Below, piece by piece: positions 1 through 6,645 of a DNA stretch of 10,830 nt. The translations under genes and the position numbers were made by a program. The DNA is from Kiritimatiellia bacterium. GTDB taxonomy: Bacteria; Verrucomicrobiota; Kiritimatiellia; RFP12; UBA1067. The stretch covers positions 1 to 10,830 of the forward strand of contig CAAGNL010000306.1 of the NCBI GenBank assembly GCA_900771305.1. Reading direction: 5' to 3'. How positions within the stretch are numbered: the first letter of the stretch is position 1; the number at the start of each line of letters is the position of its first letter. The notes beneath the pieces are model-generated. The model was not told the DNA's origin. It did no database searches and was given only the letters and a program-made list of their open reading frames with translations.

Positions 1-261
1 TACATGATGTCGGCACGGCGCGGGTGCCCGGGTTGGCAGTGACTCCGCCGCGCCGCCGCTCTTCGTCGATCCGTACACGACGAAGGCGAGGACGAAGCAG
101 ACGACGAACACCTGCGCGGGCCGCGGCAGCCGGAGGAACCGCGCGAACAGCTCCCGGAACGGGCGGAAGCGGCTCTCGGCGGCGCGGCTGAGCGCCGCCG
201 CGGCCAGCAGGACGGGAACGGAGAGGAGAAGAAGAACCGACAGAAGTCTCAGAACGTTCAT
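1..261 (-). CDS. Predicted membrane-anchored/exported protein, N-terminal part only (runs off the window)
   Basis: The frame is open for 87 codons from ATG at 261 to the window edge, so only the N-terminus is seen. Residues 1-24 have a short charged start (Asn, Arg5) and a Leu/Val/Ala-rich stretch that could be a signal peptide or first membrane helix. Residues 25-50 are Arg/Phe/Pro-rich, and residues 52-67 form a second hydrophobic stretch (motif VFVVCFVLAFVVYGSTKSGG), so two membrane passes or a loop anchor are likely. The start lies 4 nt after the stop of the EF-hand gene and is preceded by AGGTGA about 4 nt upstream, so the two genes are almost certainly co-transcribed. I do not recognise a named family. 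From memory, similar short two-helix starts followed by long surface domains occur in Kiritimatiellota, but I cannot confirm it. The function is unknown. Confidence 0.7.
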   Translation of the reverse strand, partial: MNVLRLLSVLLLLSVPVLLAAAALSRAAESRFRPFRELFARFLRLPRPAQVFVVCFVLAFVVYGSTKSGGAAESLPTRAPAPCRHHV

Positions 262-265
262 GGCG

Positions 266-847
266 TCACCTGAAGATGAAGGAGAATCCGCAGGGAATGG
301 TCTGCACGCGGAACCCGGCATGCGGATCGTCGACGCCGCGGGCGGTCAAACGGAACATGTCCCAGCGCGTATCGTACAGTCCCTTCGGTGGCGTCGCCGC
401 CAGCGAGGGGAAGAGGCCGACGCCGTCCGAGGACAGCGAGAGCGACTTGACCGCGCCGTTCGAACGCGTCTCGAACACGAACGCCAGCGTCTGCGCCCGG
501 TTGGTCGGCTGGGCCGCGTCGGCGAGGCGCACGCCGTTCGTCGCGTCGAGGACGAACCATTCGCCGCAGTCCCAGCCGACGACGAGCCGCTCCTCGTCCG
601 GACCGAGCACGCCGTCCGCGTCGGCGTCGCTGCCGAACGCCACCTGGACGTTGTTCGAGGGGGTCGCCTCGAACGACAGCCGGTACTCGAAGCGCTTCTG
701 GTGCTCCTCCCACGCCGTGAACGGGACGTTGGTCGAGACCTCCGTGTCCGCGTAGGCGGAAGGCGGCAGCGCGGAAGTGACGGGCTGCCGTGCAGCCGCA
801 GAAAGAATCACGAAAAGGTATGAGAATGTGAAGGGAATGCGTCTCAT
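266..847 (-). CDS. Exported protein with a single EF-hand-type calcium loop
   Basis: This 193-residue protein begins MRRIPFTFSYLFVILSAAA, a signal peptide, followed by a secreted domain of about 170 residues. Residues 74-85 (DADADGVLGPDE) match the 12-residue EF-hand loop: Asp at loop positions 1, 3 and 5, Gly at 6, Leu at 8, Glu at 12. A Trp/Cys/Trp patch (VGWDCGEWFV) follows, so calcium binding outside the cytoplasm is likely. The rest looks beta-rich, and I see no enzyme motif. An in-frame ATG nine nucleotides upstream (856) gives three extra residues, but it lies inside the TATAAT box at 855-860, so 847 is the better start. There is no Shine-Dalgarno; the transcript probably begins at or next to the ATG. 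It ends 4 nt before the membrane-protein gene and probably works with it at the cell surface. The biochemical role is unknown. Confidence 0.75.
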   Translation of the reverse strand: MRRIPFTFSYLFVILSAAARQPVTSALPPSAYADTEVSTNVPFTAWEEHQKRFEYRLSFEATPSNNVQVAFGSDADADGVLGPDEERLVVGWDCGEWFVLDATNGVRLADAAQPTNRAQTLAFVFETRSNGAVKSLSLSSDGVGLFPSLAATPPKGLYDTRWDMFRLTARGVDDPHAGFRVQTIPCGFSFIFR

Positions 848-854
848 GGACACC

Positions 855-863
855 ATTATACCA
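855..863 (-). promoter_or_regulatory. Extended -10 promoter (TGGTATAAT) directly ahead of the EF-hand gene
   Basis: On the minus strand TGGTATAAT ends 7 nt before the ATG at 847. A perfect TATAAT with TG one base upstream is an extended -10 element, which explains why no good -35 is seen 16-18 nt upstream. With the usual spacing, +1 falls at about 848, so the mRNA would have essentially no leader. Confidence 0.7.
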
Positions 864-885
864 CAAGGCACTCGTCAGGAAACTT

Positions 886-905
886 CCACATATGCCACAT
901 ATGCC
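886..905. repeat. Tandem 9-bp repeat carrying CATATG twice
   Basis: CCACATATG occurs twice head to tail (886-894 and 895-903) and is followed by CC. Each copy holds the palindrome CATATG, so the two dyads face the promoter at 855-863 from about 25-45 bp upstream. This could be a pair of operator half-sites or a replication-slippage duplication. No known regulator motif is recognised. Confidence 0.4.
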
Positions 906-933
906 CTCCATACCATCGAATACTCCCCGTACA

Positions 934-2430
934 CTAAAGAACACCTACAAGTTCCGCGATCACCTTAACGTCATCGCCCATCACCGAAATATCATTGTAA
1001 TCTGGGTTCAGCGGATGCAGAGTAATGGATTCATGACGCCACGAACCTGTGTCGACATCGGTGATCTTCGTACTTCGATATTCCTTGATTGAGTAGGAAC
1101 CACCCGTCTCGGGGTCGGACACATCCCGATGTTGAGCAAGGACTATCTTTCCCTGACGGCTTCCGATAGGATTCGCTTTAAACACGCAATACTGACCATC
1201 ATGAATACGTGGCTCCATCGAACTCCCGCTCGCCCGCACAACAAACATATCCTGCGTCAATCGGCGATGAAAGTCCCTCGCATCAATCCAACCTTCAATA
1301 TCGCCACTTTCACCTTCGCCAAAATACCCGCATGCAGCCCGATAAGAATAGAGCGGGAGAAAATCGACAAAACGTTGTTCCTGGCAGACATCATCAAGTA
1401 TAGAGAACACTGGACGCCTTTTCACATTGATCGCATTCTCCACTCCATTTGATATCCAAGTCTTCCATTGAGGAGCATCACCCTCGTCTCGACCATCAAT
1501 ACACTTCTGAATCAAACCGATGATCTCTCCATTAACGTGTTTCCCCGTTTCAAATACCGAAACAAAATAATCCCTGAACTGTTTCAACGTCAATGGCACG
1601 ATGTTCAACCGTGTCCGCAGGTCCTCTTTGGTATACCATATTCCATTACGAAACGTCTCAGCAGTATTCGTATCTACATGATTGGCGATAAACAACCCGA
1701 AAGCCGGCTTACCACCCTGCAAGGCAACATCCGAAACGTGCCTGCGAACAGGCTCACCCTCCATCGCTTCCTGACGCGAGTTATCAGACATCGTCACCTC
1801 GATTACAACCGAACAGTCGGCATATTCGGCTATTAGATCTGGGCCATTGCTCGGAGCCGTTCCTACGGGCAGAAAATCCTGATCTATTTTAAATCGTCTG
1901 ACTTGATACGGCTTGTTTCGCAATGTGTTCATTGCAAGGAATGCTCGCCACAGACACCACTCAAGATAAGCCGACACCTCATCTTTCGGCACTTTGATTT
2001 CGAAGTCATCGCTATAGATCTTGCTTCCACCTCGCCTTGCGACAAGATCCATATAATCCACAATCTCTCGCCATTCATCTTTCTGCCGCCTCGCAAAGTT
2101 CTCTTCTTCATTCTCCGACAGAAGATTCTCAAGCCGATGCCTTACTGTGTTGACACTTGTAGCAGTCTTGACCTCCTCATCATCGTACCTGTACGCAATC
2201 CCGCGCTGTTTCAAAAGCAATTCAAGTTTAGCCAGTGCATCTTTTGCGACATCGAAAGAATCTGTCGGCAATTTTGCACCTGCATACAATTCCCTCAATC
2301 GGATCATATCTTCATCATTGGAAACTTGGTCCTCATCAGACAGATGTTCGGCAAGGACATGTTTATTAGCCAAAATTTCAATTCCCTTTCCCTTAGATTG
2401 AAACAATCCTCCCGCACGAAAATATCTCAA
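934..2430 (-). CDS. AlwI/BspD6I-type restriction endonuclease catalytic part fused to a LexA-like S24 domain; N-terminal recognition domain missing
   Basis: This 498-codon gene starts at a TTG with no Shine-Dalgarno. Residues 1-20 (RYFRAGGLFQSKGKG) match the point where, in N.BspD6I, the recognition part passes into the linker. Residues about 40-150 are helical linker, and 150-285 are the PD-(D/E)XK cleavage domain: E157 (YLEW), D198 (GPDL), E211 (IEVT) and E224 (AMEGEPVRRH). These correspond to the four BspD6I catalytic acids, with the same E-to-E spacing of 13. Residues about 355-498 are an S24 peptidase domain (LexA/UmuD type): candidate scissile bond C367-G368, nucleophile S404 in GSSMEP, general base K449. 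Full-length relatives are about 600 residues and have roughly 285 residues before RYFR; here these are gone, and a TAG stands 15 codons upstream of the TTG. Base composition is AT-richer than the neighbours, suggesting transfer. No methyltransferase is nearby. It is either a repurposed nuclease or a decaying gene. Family assignment is confident; activity is not. Confidence 0.85.
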   Translation of the reverse strand: MRYFRAGGLFQSKGKGIEILANKHVLAEHLSDEDQVSNDEDMIRLRELYAGAKLPTDSFDVAKDALAKLELLLKQRGIAYRYDDEEVKTATSVNTVRHRLENLLSENEEENFARRQKDEWREIVDYMDLVARRGGSKIYSDDFEIKVPKDEVSAYLEWCLWRAFLAMNTLRNKPYQVRRFKIDQDFLPVGTAPSNGPDLIAEYADCSVVIEVTMSDNSRQEAMEGEPVRRHVSDVALQGGKPAFGLFIANHVDTNTAETFRNGIWYTKEDLRTRLNIVPLTLKQFRDYFVSVFETGKHVNGEIIGLIQKCIDGRDEGDAPQWKTWISNGVENAINVKRRPVFSILDDVCQEQRFVDFLPLYSYRAACGYFGEGESGDIEGWIDARDFHRRLTQDMFVVRASGSSMEPRIHDGQYCVFKANPIGSRQGKIVLAQHRDVSDPETGGSYSIKEYRSTKITDVDTGSWRHESITLHPLNPDYNDISVMGDDVKVIAELVGVL

Positions 2431-2562
2431 ATAAGTGGTAGTATTTGCAGGAACAGCTCGTGTGTTTCCACACTAAATCGGTTGACGGTGCGTTACTTCC
2501 GCCTATCGCCTAGATTCTCTTCTACTCTCCGTTTACGCTTCGCATTGAAATGGATTGGGTGT

Positions 2563-2571
2563 ATTATATCA
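2563..2571 (-). promoter_or_regulatory. Extended -10 promoter (TGATATAAT), probable promoter of the endonuclease-S24 gene
   Basis: On the minus strand this reads TGATATAAT, the same extended -10 form seen before the EF-hand and SNase-like genes. Here +1 would fall at about 2556, leaving roughly 125 nt before the TTG at 2430. That long leader, unlike the other two promoters, would fit a promoter that once served a start codon nearer to it. No convincing -35 is seen at normal spacing. Confidence 0.5.
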
Positions 2572-2643
2572 TCATTTCACTGGCATGTGTTTCAAGTTGT
2601 CATAACGCTGGGTGCTGATTAACCGGTATTACGGAAGTTCCTT

Positions 2644-2681
2644 CATGAGTCGCACTCTCAGCAGGCAAGAGACTACTCATG
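2644..2681. repeat. Inverted repeat (7-bp arms CATGAGT/ACTCATG) downstream of the antiporter gene
   Basis: CATGAGT at 2644-2650 pairs perfectly with ACTCATG at 2675-2681, and an inner CTCT/AGAG pair sits around a 9-nt loop. It starts 35 bp after the antiporter stop, so it may act as a 3' stem-loop. There is no U-tract on the minus strand, so a classic intrinsic terminator is not supported. It could also be an operator. Confidence 0.35.
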
Positions 2682-2715
2682 ACCACGGGATGCCGCGTCT
2701 ACAATGTGGATGACG

Positions 2716-4761
2716 TCACGGCTCGGCGGGACGTTCCACCAGAACCCGCAGCGCCGCCAGCTGCGGCGGTTCGCCGATTGCGCTCACGACATCGCCAACC
2801 TCGAAGCGCCAGGTCGGACCCGGATTGCGGAAAACGTCCTCTCCGCGGATGACGGCCACCACGCTCGCACCGGTCCGGGCGCGGATGTCGAGCGAACGGA
2901 TCGTCTCGCCGATCGCAGGCGAGCCCACCTCGACCGGCAGGCGCGAGTAGAAATCGGTCGGCACCGACACCGTCACCGCCACAGGACGCTTGTCCCGCAG
3001 TGCCCGGCGCCGCTCCGCCGCCACCGCGCGCTGGAACCGATAGCTCGCGACCCGCCCCATGCGCTTGAAGCGCTTCCATCCGAAGACACCCACCCCGACC
3101 AGAAAAACCAGCTCGACCACCCGCGCAAGAAGCTGATCCGGCAGCAGCTGCACGTTCAGCATCAGAATCTCGGCGAACGCGAGCAGCAGAACCGCCATGG
3201 TCACGGCCCACGTCACGAACTGCAGCACGGCCTTCTGCCACTTGCGCGCCCGACGCATGCCTCCCGCAAGGACCTGCCCCACGTCGCGTCCCAGCGACTG
3301 CGCCATGCCGGCGATCGGCGCCAGCAGGGAAATGCACAGGATGTTCGCCGTCAGGCAGAAGAAGATCCGCTTGTTCGTCTCGAAGAACGGCGAGAACTTC
3401 GTGTAGTCCTGTGCGTTCAGGATGGAGGCGACGACGGCAATGCAGAAGTTGAGAGCCCCCAGCACGACGAGCCACGCGACGCGGCTGCGGAGGTGGCGCT
3501 GGAGCTGAGACGGGACGGCGGCGGTGCGGAACCGCCTCAACCAGTCCTGATAGGCCGCGAGCAGGCCCCGGACGCGCGTGGGCAGATGGTTCTCCAGCCA
3601 ATCCCCGACCGGATCCGAGGCGCGCAGCAGGAACGGGTTCAGACAGGTGGTGATGAGCGACACGCCCACGACGATCTGGTACATCGGGCTCGTCGCATCG
3701 CCCGTGAGACTGATGTACATCAGCGCCACCATGTACGCGAATTCGCCGATCTGCGCGAGGCCGAACCCCGTCTGCACGGCATCCTTGACCTTCTGGCCCG
3801 TCAGGAGCGACATCGAGAAGCAGTTGAAACCCTTCCCCAAAACGACCAGAAGCGTCAACCCGAGAATCTCGGGCAGATGCCGCGCGCAGACCGCCGGGTC
3901 GACCAGGAGCCCAATCGTCACGAAGAAGACGGCGGCGAACATGTTCCGCAGAGGTGCGGCGAGCTCGTACAGTCTGTGGCGGACATCCGTCGAGGCGCCG
4001 AGGATCCCCATCAGGAACGCTCCCATCGCCAGCGAGAAGTCGAACTTGTAGGCGATGTAGCTTACGAAGAAGCAGCACCCCAGCAGCGTCAGCAGCAGCG
4101 CCTCGTCGTCCTTCATCCGCGCCACCTGGTTCAGCAGGCGGGGAACAAAGACGAGTCCGAAGACGAGCACGCCGATGAAGAAGACGAGCAGACCGCCCAA
4201 CGACATCCCGACCGCTCCGAGGCTCATCCCCTTCCCCGTCGCGACGCCCGTCACCAGGGCGATCACACCCACGCAGAGGATGTCCTCGCAGATGGTCGTG
4301 CCGAAGATGTAGCGCACGAACGGACGATCACCCCACCTGAGCTCCTCGATCGTCTTCGTCAGGAGGGTCGTCGCGGAATCGCAGATCGCGGCACCGAGAA
4401 AGAGGGACGGCACATGCCCCCAGCCCAGCAGATCGTGTCCCACCGTATACCCCAGCCAGATCATCATCACCGTGTCGAACAACGCGGTCGGCACCGTGAC
4501 GTGCTTGATCTTCTTCATCTCGCCGGCGCTGAATTCGAGCCCCAGCGTGAACATCAGGAATACAATGCCGAGCTGGCCGATCGCCGTGATCGACTTCGAG
4601 TCCACGAGGAACGCCCCTCCCCAGGTGTGTTCGCTCATGAGCACGCCCGCAAGCAGATAGCCGATGACCTTGGGCCAGCGCAGGCGGGCGAAGAGAATCG
4701 ACACGCCGCCCACGACGGCCATCAAAACAGCGAGATCCTGGAAGAAGGAACTCTCGTCCAT
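2716..4761 (-). CDS. Kef-type (CPA2) cation:proton antiporter with extra membrane helices and a C-terminal TrkA-C domain
   Basis: This 681-residue inner-membrane protein has an N-terminal sodium/proton-exchanger domain at about 10-380: the N-terminal PKVIGYLLAGVL motif (30-41), the GLEF turn (74-77), an acidic pair E159-D160 in a CED motif as the likely ion site, and GLAQIGEFAYM (334-344). It probably swaps K+ or Na+ for H+. Instead of the usual soluble NAD-binding RCK-N domain, about four more hydrophobic segments follow (roughly 428-448, 465-485, 510-535, 543-562), then a basic linker and a TrkA-C (RCK-C) ligand domain at about 600-676. KefC-like glutathione gating through RCK-N is therefore not expected; control through TrkA-C is. 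The start is supported by GGGAGGTGG upstream (AGGTGG ends 9 nt from the ATG). It lies 18 nt after the glycosidase-like gene and is probably last in that operon. Exact ion specificity cannot be read. Confidence 0.9.
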   Translation of the reverse strand: MDESSFFQDLAVLMAVVGGVSILFARLRWPKVIGYLLAGVLMSEHTWGGAFLVDSKSITAIGQLGIVFLMFTLGLEFSAGEMKKIKHVTVPTALFDTVMMIWLGYTVGHDLLGWGHVPSLFLGAAICDSATTLLTKTIEELRWGDRPFVRYIFGTTICEDILCVGVIALVTGVATGKGMSLGAVGMSLGGLLVFFIGVLVFGLVFVPRLLNQVARMKDDEALLLTLLGCCFFVSYIAYKFDFSLAMGAFLMGILGASTDVRHRLYELAAPLRNMFAAVFFVTIGLLVDPAVCARHLPEILGLTLLVVLGKGFNCFSMSLLTGQKVKDAVQTGFGLAQIGEFAYMVALMYISLTGDATSPMYQIVVGVSLITTCLNPFLLRASDPVGDWLENHLPTRVRGLLAAYQDWLRRFRTAAVPSQLQRHLRSRVAWLVVLGALNFCIAVVASILNAQDYTKFSPFFETNKRIFFCLTANILCISLLAPIAGMAQSLGRDVGQVLAGGMRRARKWQKAVLQFVTWAVTMAVLLLAFAEILMLNVQLLPDQLLARVVELVFLVGVGVFGWKRFKRMGRVASYRFQRAVAAERRRALRDKRPVAVTVSVPTDFYSRLPVEVGSPAIGETIRSLDIRARTGASVVAVIRGEDVFRNPGPTWRFEVGDVVSAIGEPPQLAALRVLVERPAEP

Positions 4762-4779
4762 ATGCTTGGACCACCTCCC

Positions 4780-6627
4780 TTAGAACGGCTTCGGACGGAA
4801 GATGGAACCGTTTGGATTCACGAGCACGTAGCTGACGGGGCCAACGGCGGTTCCGTTCCAGCTGTACGGCGCGGTTCCGTAGTTCGAAACGATCTTCGAA
4901 CCATCGCCAAACGTCGTCAGGAAGACCTGGGGCGCCAGCGTGTCGTGGCGGACCATCTGCTCCTTCTGGAGGTGTCGCACCGGCACAAACTCGTCCCACG
5001 CCTTCTTGATGCGCGGCACATCCGCGAACTTGTAGGTGTAGAAGATCGGGCGTCCGCCGAACTCGACGATCTTGAGCGCCACGCGCGGGTCCTCGATTCC
5101 GTCGCCGATCATCCAGCGCGGGTCGCCGCTCTTCTCGAGCTTGTACATGCACTTGCCGCGCGTATGGTTCTGACACCAGCGGTCGGACGTGTAGAGGATG
5201 ATGCCATGGTAGACGAGTTCCCAGAGCGGATAGACGCCCGTCGCGAGCTTCGGCAGTTTCCCCTCGTCCAGCAACTTGAGGTCGCGCTCGACATAGTTGA
5301 TGTAGTCCAGGTTGCCCGCCACGTGGTCGTAGCCACTTTCGCTGGATGCGCCACCCATCAGGCGCTTGCCCTCGGCCAGAATGCGGTTCTGGTACTCGGC
5401 CATTCGCTCCGGCGTGCAAAGGTGTTTCGGATCGCCGCAGCGCTGCGGATAGGTCGCAGAATAGACGTCGATGTAGTGCGGGCCGCGAATGCCGAGCGCC
5501 GCCATCTCCTTCATCTCCTGCGGGAGCCACCGCTCCCAGGCGCACTTCTGGCAGACCCAGTAGCACTGACCGCCGGCCCAGAGCCCGCCCTTGTCAAGCG
5601 AACCGTCCGCGCGCTTGCAGACCCAGTCCTCGTCCCAGAGGCGCGAGCACATGTAGCCGTCCGTGTTCGACGCGTGCAGCGCGAACTGATAGCCCAGCTG
5701 CTTTGACTTCTCGATCAACCGCGCGAACGCCTCGGCGCCGCCCGCCTCGGCCCCAACGGGGAAATGGCCGGGGACGCGTCCGTCGTAGCCGCCATCCTGC
5801 CAGCCGGCCGAACAAATGGAGAGCTTGTCGACACCGGCGTCCTTCAGCGCCTGGAGGAACTCCTCCGTCACGCCGAACGGCATGTGCACGACGACAGGAA
5901 GCTCCTCGCCCCGCCTGAAGAAGAGCTTCGCGTCCTTCTCGTCGGGAATCGGCTTCGCGGCATGGGTCTGGATGCGAACAACGATCGCGTCACAGAGATA
6001 GGCAAGCTCCGGGTAGTCCTTCACGCGGTCTTTGATCGTGCGGACAGTCCCGCTGTCGAGCTGGAACTTCCGATAGGCGTGGGCCAGTCCGTTGTAGTCG
6101 GCCTCGGCACCGTCCAGACGGTGGAAATCGACGACGATGTCGTTGTAGTACTCCTTGAAGAACGAGCGAACCCCGTCGCAGCGGAAGCAGGGGAAGACCT
6201 CGTACTGTCCCTTCTCCGCCTTCGCCGTGAAATCGTAGTCGAAGCGCCAGGTCTTCACGTGTCCGTACCAGAGCGTGCCCCCCTTCTTCAGACCGTAGAC
6301 CGGCATGAGCTGGCGGCCCTTGGCGTAGACTCCGTCGTCCTTGTCGAAGAGGCCGTAGGTTCCGCGGGCCTGGATCCAGTAACCCTCGTCACCCTTCTTC
6401 GCCCGCATGAACTCAGGGATCACCTGCACGCACCACGCGTCGGCGGGAATCTGTTCCCTGGGGAGCATGAAACGGAAACCGCCATCGGGGAGCTTCGCGA
6501 GCTCGACGGTGCGCGACTCGGTCCGCGTCGCCTTCTTCGGGGAGCCCCAGCGGATGCGCACCTCCGCCGTCTCGGCGAAGAGCGAAAGGACGAAAAGAGA
6601 GGAAACGGCAAAAAGCGCTTTTTTCAT
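4780..6627 (-). CDS. Secreted TIM-barrel glycoside hydrolase-like protein (DUF5696/GH101-like)
   Basis: This 615-residue protein starts with MKKALFAVSSLFVLSLFAET, a clear signal peptide. Residues about 20-210 look like a beta-sandwich. Residues about 210-540 read as a (beta/alpha)8 barrel: LPVVVHMPFG (243-252), VDKLSICSAGWQDGG (266-280), YQFALHASNTDGY (313-325), IDVYSATY (386-393) and GGASSESGYDHV (425-436). By analogy with GH101-like and clan GH-D barrels, D387 would be the nucleophile and E430 the acid/base. The layout resembles DUF5696 proteins of Bacteroidota and Lentisphaerota, so cleavage of a host or algal glycan is likely, but the substrate is unknown. Several Cys residues around 335-405 (CKR, CYWVCQKC, CGDPKHLC) could form disulfides or a metal site. 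It starts 18 nt after the SNase-like gene without a Shine-Dalgarno and ends 18 nt before the antiporter. Fold call is moderate; family call is tentative. Confidence 0.65.
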   Translation of the reverse strand: MKKALFAVSSLFVLSLFAETAEVRIRWGSPKKATRTESRTVELAKLPDGGFRFMLPREQIPADAWCVQVIPEFMRAKKGDEGYWIQARGTYGLFDKDDGVYAKGRQLMPVYGLKKGGTLWYGHVKTWRFDYDFTAKAEKGQYEVFPCFRCDGVRSFFKEYYNDIVVDFHRLDGAEADYNGLAHAYRKFQLDSGTVRTIKDRVKDYPELAYLCDAIVVRIQTHAAKPIPDEKDAKLFFRRGEELPVVVHMPFGVTEEFLQALKDAGVDKLSICSAGWQDGGYDGRVPGHFPVGAEAGGAEAFARLIEKSKQLGYQFALHASNTDGYMCSRLWDEDWVCKRADGSLDKGGLWAGGQCYWVCQKCAWERWLPQEMKEMAALGIRGPHYIDVYSATYPQRCGDPKHLCTPERMAEYQNRILAEGKRLMGGASSESGYDHVAGNLDYINYVERDLKLLDEGKLPKLATGVYPLWELVYHGIILYTSDRWCQNHTRGKCMYKLEKSGDPRWMIGDGIEDPRVALKIVEFGGRPIFYTYKFADVPRIKKAWDEFVPVRHLQKEQMVRHDTLAPQVFLTTFGDGSKIVSNYGTAPYSWNGTAVGPVSYVLVNPNGSIFRPKPF

Positions 6628-6645
6628 AATGTTCGTTCAAAAGGT

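Larger units (their letters stand above)
2431..2715. other. AT-richer gene-free stretch upstream of the truncated endonuclease
   Basis: No convincing gene is found on either strand. The endonuclease frame stays open for 14 codons upstream of its TTG (they read GNTRAVPANTTTY and resemble the family) and then meets TAG at about 2473-2475. Above that, all three minus frames are stopped repeatedly. An ATG at about 2545 opens only seven codons (MRSVNGE). The stretch holds one extended -10 site and one inverted repeat, listed separately. I read it as the scar of the lost 5' half of the endonuclease gene plus the 3' end of the antiporter transcript. Confidence 0.5.

Noticed and set aside
854..871. 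Longer N-termini for the EF-hand gene (ATG at 856 or the frame start at 871)
   Set aside because: These starts lie within or upstream of the TATAAT box and would not be on the predicted transcript.
1903..2622. A 239-codon plus-strand frame in the AT-rich island
   Set aside because: It runs antisense to the endonuclease linker, whose family match is clear, and shows no domain, signal peptide or ribosome binding site of its own.
2711..2718. TGACGTCA palindrome over the antiporter stop
   Set aside because: An 8-bp palindrome is common by chance, it overlaps the stop codon, and there is no partner site.
2704..5706. A 1000-codon open frame on the plus strand
   Set aside because: It is rich in Arg, His, Asp and Glu, has no recognisable domain and lies antisense across the antiporter and glycosidase-like genes. 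Long antisense frames are expected opposite GC-rich coding DNA.
6610..6623. AAAAAGCGCTTTTT palindrome at the start of the glycosidase-like gene
   Set aside because: It is explained by the signal-peptide codons for Lys-Lys-Ala-Leu-Phe; the position within the coding start argues against a terminator.
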